Below are positions 23,025-28,820 of a DNA stretch of 29,135 bases, piece by piece; position 1 is the stretch's first letter; every line of letters starts with the position of its first letter. The translations under genes were made by a program, and so were the position numbers. The DNA is from a virus. The stretch is taken from positions 1 through 29,135 of IMG/VR virus record IMGVR_UViG_3300006802_000381; one strand, given 5' to 3'. The notes under the pieces were generated by a model. The model ran no database searches and had not been told where the DNA came from. It saw only the letters and a program-made list of their open reading frames with translations.

Positions 23025-23161
23025 GTCATCAATTTACTACGTTTTAGGGGCTCTCAGCAGCCAAAAACTTAGAACAACTTAGGATTTTGTATTTACACAA
23101 AAACGCGCGTGGGCAGCGCCGGCTAAAATGAAAGTGATTTTAGAAAAAAGATCGAAATTTC
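23025..23161 (-). other. A/T-rich non-coding gap in the accessory block
   Basis: The only substantial gap between 19666 and 26898. It holds the -10 box for the 23024 start, a run of six T (minus strand) near 23144-23149, and most of a 14-bp perfect palindrome ATTTCTTAAGAAAT (23157-23170) that covers the upstream stop codon. The palindrome plus T-run could be a weak terminator separating two transcripts. No ORF with a start context was found in it. Confidence 0.4.
23031..23036 (-). promoter_or_regulatory. leaderless-type -10 box TAAATT
   Basis: On the minus strand TAAATT is followed by 6 nt and then the ATG of the 22032-23024 gene. No clear -35 was found. It sits in an A/T-rich gap of 137 nt. 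Confidence 0.4.
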
Positions 23162-23470
23162 TTAAGAAATCCACTTTGGGCGCTCAAAATCGGACTCAAC
23201 GAAGCCCAAATGACGCTTTACGCGGAATCCTTGACTAGAAATTCGTTGATTTGGGTGAATTTCCGACGTTTCGACGTCCCCAACGGGCTCAACTTCGTAA
23301 ACACTGCCAAAAAGTGTGCCTTGCTCGGCCTTTTTCCACCCCTGACTAGCGTATTTTTGGGCCATTTTCTCGTCTGTAGTAGAAAAAGCCTCGCCATTAC
23401 GTGGTTGTATGGTGTCTCCCGCCTTCAAGTAGTTAGCAGAGGTGCCGTGAAACTGGGGTCCTAGAGTCAT
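23162..23470 (-). CDS. small ADP-ribosyltransferase-like (Arr-type) protein, QF-tagged
   Basis: A 102-residue protein beginning MTLGPQFHGTSANYLKAGD. The HGT at 8-10 followed by a turn and AGD, then FSTTDEKMAQKYAS and FGSVYEVEP, follows the order of rifampin ADP-ribosyltransferase Arr and related small ARTs, which move ADP-ribose from NAD+ to a target. The QF peptide is fused directly to HGT. The protein ends soon after the last strand, as Arr does. Arr is a resistance enzyme; here, among several other similar genes, the target is unknown. It is 1 nt from the next gene's stop, with GGAGAG as ribosome site. Confidence 0.65.
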   Translation of the reverse strand: MTLGPQFHGTSANYLKAGDTIQPRNGEAFSTTDEKMAQKYASQGWKKAEQGTLFGSVYEVEPVGDVETSEIHPNQRISSQGFRVKRHLGFVESDFERPKWIS

Positions 23471-23471
23471 G

Positions 23472-23819
23472 TTAGTACTCTCCCATCCTCTGTGCGTGCC
23501 GGATCTCCCAACTTGGTGGGAAGTCCACTGCCTTCACGACGTTCAGACCTTCTGGGTCGCTCACGTAGGAGTCGTGTTTTGAGAACTCGACCCCAGAGCG
23601 GGGGGTCACTTCGTAGACAGTGCCAAAGAGACGGTGCTGACCCTCGAAAGGTGCGGAGGCCATGGATGCGTAGGTCTGCGCTCGGTGTCCTTCGTCGCCG
23701 TAGACGGCGTACGCACCGAATCCGTAACGTCCTCGGTTGGGGCGAACAACGCCCCCTTCAATTTCACCAGCAGTACCGTGGTACAACTTGTCTGGGTCAA
23801 ACTGTGGTCCTAGAGTCAT
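23472..23819 (-). CDS. small ADP-ribosyltransferase-like (Arr-type) protein, QF-tagged
   Basis: A 115-residue relative of the adjacent 23162-23470 protein. It begins MTLGPQFDPDKLYHGT, with the same six-residue start and HGT at 14-16, then VRPNRGRYGFGAY, AQTYASMA and FGTVYEVTPR, in the same order. This tandem pair probably arose by duplication. Both have the size of the Arr core (about 100-140 residues). Start ATG overlaps the previous stop (TGATG). NAD+ binding is inferred from the HGT motif; whether it is active cannot be judged by eye. Confidence 0.65.
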   Translation of the reverse strand: MTLGPQFDPDKLYHGTAGEIEGGVVRPNRGRYGFGAYAVYGDEGHRAQTYASMASAPFEGQHRLFGTVYEVTPRSGVEFSKHDSYVSDPEGLNVVKAVDFPPSWEIRHAQRMGEY

Positions 23820-24034
23820 CAGTCTTTGCTGCCTTTGGCCCCGAAATAACCGCCGATAATGCCGATAACACCGCCCAAAGCGGTCTGGACTAGCGTCATA
23901 ACGTCAGATGACACGTCAACAGGCTCGCCCGTCTCAAATGTCTCAAACGAAGCGACCACATAGTCACCGACAATGGCCAGCATGATGCAACCCATCACAC
24001 CTATAGCCAGAACATACATAATTTTCTCTTTCAT
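23819..24034 (-). CDS. two-span membrane protein, holin-like
   Basis: A 71-residue protein with two hydrophobic helices, MYVLAIGVMGCIMLAIVGDY (about 6-25) and LVQTALGGVIGIIGGYFGA (about 48-66), joined by an acidic loop (FETFETGEPVDVSSD). This matches class II holin size and shape, and the second helix, rich in Gly, is of a type common in actinophage membrane proteins. It is placed between ART-like genes rather than next to an endolysin, so besides lysis it might help a delivered effector cross or anchor to the membrane. Starts overlap as TGATG with both neighbours. Confidence 0.6.
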   Translation of the reverse strand: MKEKIMYVLAIGVMGCIMLAIVGDYVVASFETFETGEPVDVSSDVMTLVQTALGGVIGIIGGYFGAKGSKD

Positions 24035-24897
24035 CAGTCTTCCAATCCGGGAATTTGAGGGTGGTCAGGATCTACGGGGGATGGTTGTTGTGGTTCCTCA
24101 AACTGCGGTCCCATATGACCAGTTAGTGGGTACAGGGGAACAGTCTTCCCTATCGGCTTCTCTTCTGGTGACACTAGTTTTCCGTGCTTTGCAATCAACT
24201 CGTTTTCCGCTTTGTTTCGTGCTGTGTACCACGTATCGAAGTCCTCAAATACGTCAGGAACGAGACCCATACTTTTTTCGCTGATTGGGTCTACAAACAC
24301 CTGCTGGCTCATACCGCTTTCATGCGTAAAAGGTAGAGAGGGTTGTTCATGCGGTAGAGACTGCTGAAATCTGTGTAAAGACTCTGCTTGAGGTGTGCCT
24401 TGCACGGCGGAGTATGCCAAGTTCTTATAATTGTCGTTGGGGTTTATGTCAATAACGGGGGAACGTCCGGTGGGTTTCCATGCTGTGAATTTGAAGGTTT
24501 CTGGATCACGTTCCCCCACGGAATGGTTTTTAACCACGGCACCGGGTCGCAGGCGAACCTCTTGCTCAATGTCAAACCCCCACTGCGTGGGACTCCAATT
24601 AAAGTCTTTACCCTCTTCTTTTTCGTAATCGTACCTGTCGTCCATAGATATGCGTCTGTCGAACCACTCGGTTCTGGGAAGAATGGCACTACGAGGAGCG
24701 TCGACGCTGTGTACCGTGTAGTCCTCGTGTTCAATTACCATGTAAGGATCGGTAGTCCAGTGAATGCCGAGCGTTTCTCCGTCCCCACCTTGCCCCCGAT
24801 ACAGGCGGACGGTGTCCCCCTCAAACTCTTCAGGGTTATGGTCTTTAGGGTGCTCGTACGCTCTAGTGGAGTTGGGGCGGCTACTGAAGTTTGGCAT
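24034..24897 (-). CDS. ADP-ribosyltransferase-like protein, C-terminal QF tag
   Basis: A 287-residue protein. VRLYRGQGG (R34), IHWTTDP (about 46-51) and DIEQEVRLRPG (E111, E113) follow the R-S/T-ExE order of diphtheria/cholera-like ADP-ribosyltransferases, with Thr in place of the usual Ser. This makes an active NAD+-dependent transferase plausible, though the strand between is not certain. The C-terminal part has a long unordered region, MGPQFE (262-267) and the final HPQIPGLED. Overlap with both neighbours is TGATG-like. GGAGGGC precedes the start. The target is unknown. Confidence 0.6.
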   Translation of the reverse strand: MPNFSSRPNSTRAYEHPKDHNPEEFEGDTVRLYRGQGGDGETLGIHWTTDPYMVIEHEDYTVHSVDAPRSAILPRTEWFDRRISMDDRYDYEKEEGKDFNWSPTQWGFDIEQEVRLRPGAVVKNHSVGERDPETFKFTAWKPTGRSPVIDINPNDNYKNLAYSAVQGTPQAESLHRFQQSLPHEQPSLPFTHESGMSQQVFVDPISEKSMGLVPDVFEDFDTWYTARNKAENELIAKHGKLVSPEEKPIGKTVPLYPLTGHMGPQFEEPQQPSPVDPDHPQIPGLED

Positions 24898-25598
24898 CAG
24901 CCCTCCAGTCCGGGAAGTTGTGGCTGTTCAATGTGGGCATCGAACTGTGATGATAGTTTTCTGGGCCGTAACAAATCTCGCACCGTTTGACGCGCTTGCC
25001 GTACCTCTTCGTGAGGTACTGGCTCTAGTACCGAATCGGTGTGGAGTAGGTCAGTCCCGTATGTCTTACCGTCTTTTTCGGCATAAGTGCCCACCCACGG
25101 TATGTTCTTGTCCGCAGAATACTTAGGCTGCGACTCAGGGTTCTTCTCTGGTCCAGCAACGTCTACCTTGTCTTTTACCTTGTTGATCAGTCGGGAACTG
25201 TGCTGACTCAACTGGGTCTCGTGCGTGATGTTCTGCTTACCTAGAGTAGCCAAAGACAGTAGCGTAGGAACTGTTGAACGCATCGAAGGGTCGCTGACTA
25301 GTGCGCTAACCTCCGTCTTACCGGGGTTGTGGGACATCATACGAAGTTGCCCAGTACCTTCGTCTTCGGGGTAGAAGTCGCCCCGATCAAACACCTTCTC
25401 CCATGGTTGAGTTTCGGTGACTATAACTGATGCTATTGCGCGCCTAGAAGGGGTGTATCCATAACTTTCCAACTCGCTTTTCGTGTACTTCTGATCTGGG
25501 TTCAGTGCTTGACGCTGCCCCAGTGCGGTATATCTTGTTGTCTTCTTCTTCGGCCACGAGATGTTCTCAATAGGCTCGTCTTTGTAAAATTCAGCCAT
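24897..25598 (-). CDS. accessory-block protein, paralogue of 20596 product, QF-tagged
   Basis: A 233-residue protein. It shares ordered blocks with the 20596-21303 product: DPSMRSTVPTLL (103-114), SQHSSR (131-136), and ARQTVRDLLRPRKLSSQFD before a short tail. The tag KLSSQFD is at 214-220 and the protein ends QPQLPGLEG. Family and reaction are unknown. The DPSMR-VPTLL block is predicted helical. Ribosome site AAGGA lies 5 nt before ATG 25598. That two copies keep both the core and the tag suggests the tag is functional. Confidence 0.65.
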   Translation of the reverse strand: MAEFYKDEPIENISWPKKKTTRYTALGQRQALNPDQKYTKSELESYGYTPSRRAIASVIVTETQPWEKVFDRGDFYPEDEGTGQLRMMSHNPGKTEVSALVSDPSMRSTVPTLLSLATLGKQNITHETQLSQHSSRLINKVKDKVDVAGPEKNPESQPKYSADKNIPWVGTYAEKDGKTYGTDLLHTDSVLEPVPHEEVRQARQTVRDLLRPRKLSSQFDAHIEQPQLPGLEG

Positions 25599-25606
25599 AG
25601 TTATCC

Positions 25607-26356
25607 TTAGTATCCCCTGCGATCTACGGTATATTCGCTGGGTTCAACGCTAGACCAGTCCATAGGTAGGCTTGGCTGTTTTTGTGGTGTTCTAAAACGT
25701 TTCTCCGGCAACTTACCTCCGGGTCCATCCCAAGTCTGGCGGGCGGTATTGATGTTGTTAGCCCGCAGGTCTGCTACAAAGTACTCTCTACCGTCTTTGT
25801 CGCTGATTAACTCACCCTCGTCGTAATCCCACGGAGATTCATTGTGACGATCTCGACGCTCCTGTCGATATGCTGTAGTGGCTGCTTGACCCTGCGTAAG
25901 AGGTAGACCCCTGTTCATGAGGTGTGTATTGAACTGAGGTGATGGTATAAGGATAGACACGCCCCCCTCTAACGGGTTGTTGTATGTAAACGCTCTGTTA
26001 TTTACAAGGGACTGGTATCCGCGGGCTGCGCGAGCCATTTCACGCTGACTGAACGTCCTTCTAACACTACCTGTTCCAACAGAAGCCCTCACAGAAGAAG
26101 ATACAGGAAATTCCCTGCTCTTCAAAAACATGTAGTCAGCAAGGTTTGCCTCATGGTCCTCTAACTCTAAATCGTCGATATTCAGGTTATGTTTAGACAG
26201 AGCGTAAATACCTCCATCTACGTGAGTATTTGCGCTACCTCGCTCCATTGCTGCTGTAGCAGTACCAGTGTGGAGTGTAGGTGCCCGCATGAACTCGTTA
26301 GGGTCTTTGTAAGAGAAGTGGAACAGTGCTTCACTTAGTTTTTCTGATGCGCTCAA
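25607..26356 (-). CDS. ART-like fold protein of the H-x-GT-AA type
   Basis: A 249-residue protein beginning at TTG 26356 (MSASEKLSEALFHFS), supported by GGAGG five bases before it and a 4-nt overlap (TTGA) with the upstream stop; the longer frame starts inside the previous gene. It carries TLHTGTATAAMERGS (about 27-41), like the HxGTxxAAxxR motif of some actinophage ART-like proteins, then GGIYALSKH. Later segments include EGGVSILIPSPQFNTH, and a Pro-rich C-terminus with QPSLPMDW. It could transfer ADP-ribose, but the other catalytic residues are not clear. Confidence 0.55.
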   Translation of the reverse strand: MSASEKLSEALFHFSYKDPNEFMRAPTLHTGTATAAMERGSANTHVDGGIYALSKHNLNIDDLELEDHEANLADYMFLKSREFPVSSSVRASVGTGSVRRTFSQREMARAARGYQSLVNNRAFTYNNPLEGGVSILIPSPQFNTHLMNRGLPLTQGQAATTAYRQERRDRHNESPWDYDEGELISDKDGREYFVADLRANNINTARQTWDGPGGKLPEKRFRTPQKQPSLPMDWSSVEPSEYTVDRRGY

Positions 26357-26898
26357 TTCCGCCTCCAACCGTCTTGTACCTCGTCCCACCAGTTGTCCCC
26401 ATACATCATCTCCATATGGTCAACAGGGTCGCCCTGTACGTCTTTGTAACTATGGTCTGCTACGTGCTCCACTGACGCAGGATTGTGCAAACGAGACAGC
26501 CCCTCCGTCATACCTTTGCGTCCGGGAAACATTGTTGCATCCATCTTTGCCGCGGAAACTTTTTTCATTTCACTATCTGGCAACGCCCCGTCGTGGTGTG
26601 GAGTATCTGTGATGTGCACTCTCGCATCTGGTCTGAAACGGAACTCTTTGACTACACCAGCGTCCATAGCCATCCAGTCATCGTACGCGCCCCAGCCCAA
26701 AGGAAAAGCACGCTCAACAGGGAAGTCATGTTTATTACTGTCCATGTGCAAACCTTCACCGGGTTCGGCCCAATTACTCGATGTTCCATGATACTGCGAA
26801 CCGAACTGATCACCGGATAGCCAGCGCAGGCCCTTGGGCGCGCCTAGGAGAGCGTCAGCGGCATTAGCAGCAGCAATGTCTAGAGGTAATTGACTCAT
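26353..26898 (-). CDS. ADP-ribosyltransferase-like protein, QF-tagged, first gene of the block
   Basis: A 181-residue protein. It begins MSQLPLDIAAANAADALL, then LSGDQFGSQYHGTSSNW with the QF peptide at 27-32 and HGT at 37-40 region (H37), then AFPLGWGAYDDWMAMD and VKEFRFRPDARVHITD. This is the Arr-like order. After it comes a helical, Met- and His-rich part ending WWDEVQDGWRRN. It heads the long minus-strand unit. ATG at 26898 has no ribosome site but TAACAT lies exactly 6 nt upstream, so a leaderless message is likely. Host target unknown. Confidence 0.6.
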   Translation of the reverse strand: MSQLPLDIAAANAADALLGAPKGLRWLSGDQFGSQYHGTSSNWAEPGEGLHMDSNKHDFPVERAFPLGWGAYDDWMAMDAGVVKEFRFRPDARVHITDTPHHDGALPDSEMKKVSAAKMDATMFPGRKGMTEGLSRLHNPASVEHVADHSYKDVQGDPVDHMEMMYGDNWWDEVQDGWRRN

Positions 26899-26904
26899 GG
26901 ACTT

Positions 26905-26910
26905 ATGTTA
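26905..26910 (-). promoter_or_regulatory. leaderless-type -10 box TAACAT
   Basis: Six bases after the box comes ATG 26898. The same TAACAT, with 7 bases, precedes the divergent gene at 27626. The -35 is weak or missing. Confidence 0.45.
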
Positions 26911-27050
26911 GCAGTATACGGGCCTATTAAAATGGCTTAGACACGAGTGGGGGCAATTTTTGGTAGGGGCCTATGTGACAATAATCTCGTTCCTTGGCGG
27001 GTGTTTTCTACCCCCAAACCTCGCTGAGTCTACCGCTTAAGGGTGGGGGG

Positions 27051-27065
27051 TCACAACCTGTGTGA
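27051..27065. promoter_or_regulatory. inverted repeat TCACA-ACCTG-TGTGA
   Basis: TCACA and TGTGA are complementary around five bases, joined directly to the dyad at 27062. It may extend that binding site or be chance. Confidence 0.3.
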
Positions 27066-27075
27066 CAAATGTCAC
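27062..27075. promoter_or_regulatory. operator-like dyad GTGAC-AAAT-GTCAC
   Basis: A perfect 5-bp inverted repeat with spacer AAAT. It forms a pair with the copy at 27089; the two are exact reverse complements, 27 bases apart start to start. Confidence 0.6.
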
Positions 27076-27088
27076 TGACCATTCGACC

Positions 27089-27102
27089 GTGACATTTGTC
27101 AC
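27089..27102. promoter_or_regulatory. operator-like dyad GTGAC-ATTT-GTCAC
   Basis: The reverse complement of the 27062 copy. Two close sites suggest cooperative binding by a dimeric regulator. Confidence 0.6.
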
Positions 27103-27175
27103 ATCGACCATACAAAAATGCCCTCTGAGCAGGGGTTTTGTCCTGTAATCGACGAAACATGCCTAGGGGTAGTGG

Positions 27176-27222
27176 TAGGGGCGCAAAGCCCCCCTAAGCC
27201 CATACAGAGCGAAATAGGGGGC
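27176..27222 (+). promoter_or_regulatory. competing hairpins TAGGGGC / GCCCCCCTA / TAGGGGGC
   Basis: Arm B (27188-27196) can pair with upstream arm A (27176-27182; loop of about six bases) or with downstream arm C (27215-27222; loop of about 18 bases). Both have six to seven paired bases. Such mutually exclusive stems are typical of attenuators and folding switches. No T-run follows. Confidence 0.35.
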
Positions 27223-27271
27223 AATCAGAGCAAGTGGCGTTCACAGGCCGGCAACGCCAGCGTTATGACCT

Positions 27272-27285
27272 ATGACAATTGTCAC
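27272..27285. promoter_or_regulatory. operator-like dyad (variant) ATGAC-AATT-GTCAC
   Basis: The core TGACAATTGTCA (27273-27284) is a perfect 12-bp palindrome; only the first G of the other copies is changed to A. Confidence 0.5.
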
Positions 27286-27422
27286 AAGCCGGCATTACCG
27301 CCCTGTGATCACGCTCCGCAGTCCCCAATCTTGGCTCGACGCATGGGTCTATGGCTCGTGGCTCATGGCTGAGTGCGATGTGATGGTAGGAACAACTGAG
27401 TCATCGACCGTTCCGGTAGCAA

Positions 27423-27460
27423 CTCGACCATGCCTCGACCATGCCTCGACTACTCGACCC
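27423..27460 (+). repeat. 11-base tandem repeat CTCGACCATGC
   Basis: Two perfect copies (27423-27433, 27434-27444), then truncated CTCGACTA and CTCGACCC. It could be a binding iteron or a slippage product. Confidence 0.6.
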
Positions 27461-27467
27461 ACTGACT

Positions 27468-27509
27468 GCTCTCTCTCTCTGACTGATCTCTCCTCGATGT
27501 CTCTCTCTT
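27468..27509 (+). repeat. CT-rich tract
   Basis: A CTCTCTCTCT run (27471-27480) and further CTCTCTC stretches. It is about 120 bases upstream of the plus-strand operon. Confidence 0.6.
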
Positions 27510-27612
27510 GTGAGTGGGGGCGCAGGTGGGGCTCCCGAACGACGTGATCTCTGACCCTCTCTAAGTGGTTGAGAAATGTGGGCTCCGTTGTGGGGCCAGC
27601 GTGCGGGGCCGA

Positions 27613-27618
27613 TAACAT
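27613..27618 (+). promoter_or_regulatory. -10 box of the plus-strand operon, leaderless type
   Basis: TAACAT is followed by 7 bases and the ATG at 27626. A poor -35 (TTGTGG) is 19 bases upstream. No ribosome site precedes the ATG. Confidence 0.4.
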
Positions 27619-27625
27619 CGAGTGC

Positions 27626-27925
27626 ATGACACACACACACAACACCCCATCCACCCCGAACTGGCACCCGAACCGCATGGACATCATCGAGGCCATCCGC
27701 AGTCACCCAGAGTTCGGTCGTGGCACCTGCTCGGTCATCGACGAGTGCTACTCCGACAACGACCTGATCATCGAGTTTGCCTTCGAGGGCAGGGACGACG
27801 AGGGCAACCTCCTACCAGTCAGCCTCAAGGACGCAGTTAGCAACGCTGAGATCGCTCACGAAATCTGGGCAGACCGTATGGCCGAGGCAGACCAATACAT
27901 CGACCGTGACTACTTCATCGACTGA
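27626..27925 (+). CDS. acidic hypothetical protein, first gene of plus-strand operon
   Basis: A 99-residue protein opening MTHTHNTPSTPNWHPNR and continuing with MDIIEAIRSHPEFG. It is strongly acidic (many Glu and Asp, for example EFAFEGRDDEGN, ending YIDRDYFID). Start 27626 is chosen for the -10 box; an alternative ATG at 27677 would remove a His/Thr/Pro-rich leader. The base composition here is clearly richer in G and C than the minus-strand genes, with many TCGA. Not recognised. Confidence 0.6.
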   Translation: MTHTHNTPSTPNWHPNRMDIIEAIRSHPEFGRGTCSVIDECYSDNDLIIEFAFEGRDDEGNLLPVSLKDAVSNAEIAHEIWADRMAEADQYIDRDYFID

Positions 27926-27953
27926 CCACCACATCCAAGAGAAAGAGAAACCC

Positions 27954-28541
27954 ATGACCACATCAACCACCACCGACAACATCTTCGACACCCGCTGGGA
28001 CAAGTCGTCGAAGCCATCGCTCCGCACACCAGCGGACATCAAGAACCTCCACTTCCTGACCACTCAGTTCGCAATGGAGGAGACCTTCGGTCGAGAGACC
28101 ACCTACCGGATGCTCGCCAACGCTCTCTACTTCGATGGCGTGACTGACCGTCGAGTCGAGAACGCTCTCGACTCATCGAGCGCAGGACTCACCAAGGTCA
28201 TGCTCGAAGACGCTCGGGAGATGGATGGCTCACCCATCGTCGGCACTCACGATCTCTTCGACCTGATCGCCTACGCAGGTGCCTCGATGTACGACTGGTA
28301 CACCAAGTGGGCGATCGACGACCGCCTCCTTCGCCTCACCGTCACCATCGACTGCGAGGGGACGAGGGCGCATCAGAAACTCACCATCGCTGGTCTCCGC
28401 AAGGCTCTTCGCAAGGCCGTCGACATCAGCCCAACGGTGAGGGCTCTCGTCGAGGAGACACCACACTTCCCAGACATCGACGCTGACGCAAGCGACATCA
28501 TCATTCAGATCGCTCTCTTCGGAAAGGTGGTGTTCGGATGA
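27954..28541 (+). CDS. hypothetical protein, plus-strand operon
   Basis: A 195-residue protein from ATG 27954, preceded by a purine-rich site (AAGAGAAAGAGAAA); a longer frame overlaps the preceding gene and is not used. The N-terminus is a Thr-rich leader (MTTSTTTDNIFDTRW), then mostly helical segments (DIKNLHFLTTQFAMEETFG, then LFDLIAYAGASMYDW). It has no motif recognised. It ends in a hydrophobic FGKVVFG and overlaps the next start by 4 bases (ATGA). Confidence 0.65.
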   Translation: MTTSTTTDNIFDTRWDKSSKPSLRTPADIKNLHFLTTQFAMEETFGRETTYRMLANALYFDGVTDRRVENALDSSSAGLTKVMLEDAREMDGSPIVGTHDLFDLIAYAGASMYDWYTKWAIDDRLLRLTVTIDCEGTRAHQKLTIAGLRKALRKAVDISPTVRALVEETPHFPDIDADASDIIIQIALFGKVVFG

Positions 28542-28819
28542 TCTGGCTCGACCCCATCGAGATCGAGTTGTTTGACGGCAACGACACGCACACCGTCGAC
28601 ATGAGCCTCAGCACCAGTCGAGGAGTCCGCTGTTTCGTCGCTGGTGGGCTCTCCTTCGAGGAGGGCGACCACGACAACGTCGTCGAGGAGATAACCTCGA
28701 ACATCGTTGCGGAGATCGAGTCCTCGGGCTCGCTCTTCGAGTACGTCAGCAACCTCGTCAGCGAGGCTCTGAGCGACTACGACTATGACCAAGACACAGA
28801 CCCAGAATGGGAGGAATGA
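28538..28819 (+). CDS. acidic hypothetical protein, plus-strand operon
   Basis: A 93-residue protein beginning MIWLDPIEIELFDGNDTHTV. It is very acidic with long Asp/Glu stretches in the second half (VVEEITSNIVAEIESSG, YDYDQDTDPEWEE). The ATG overlaps the upstream stop, so the two are coupled. Such charge would fit a DNA mimic, but also many phage early proteins. Not recognised. Confidence 0.65.
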   Translation: MIWLDPIEIELFDGNDTHTVDMSLSTSRGVRCFVAGGLSFEEGDHDNVVEEITSNIVAEIESSGSLFEYVSNLVSEALSDYDYDQDTDPEWEE

Positions 28820-28820
28820 C

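Larger units (their letters stand above)
26899..27625. other. divergent non-coding control region
   Basis: About 730 bases between divergent transcription units. It contains -10 boxes for both sides, three operator-like dyads, competing hairpins, TAGGGG repeats (26963-26970 region, 27163, 27176, 27215), an 11-base tandem repeat and a CT-rich tract. The open frames here, on both strands, are low complexity and lack start signals. It may also hold the origin or a packaging site, but no evidence singles that out. Confidence 0.6.

Noticed and set aside
23492-23893. Plus-strand frame of 133 residues opposite the Arr-like gene
   Set aside because: Its product is Arg-rich nonsense complementary to a better-supported gene with overlapping neighbours.
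27062-27102. Host CRP binding sites
   Set aside because: The dyads have GTGAC arms with a four-base gap, unlike the six-base gap TGTGA-N6-TCACA of CRP, and occur in inverted pairs specific to this phage.
27118-27372. Plus-strand frame of 84 residues in the control region
   Set aside because: It runs through hairpins and operators, with no start signal and no protein-like pattern.
27401-27706. Minus-strand frames in the divergent control region
   Set aside because: They cross the start of the plus-strand operon, are low complexity from CT and TCGA repeats, and lack ribosome sites or -10 boxes.
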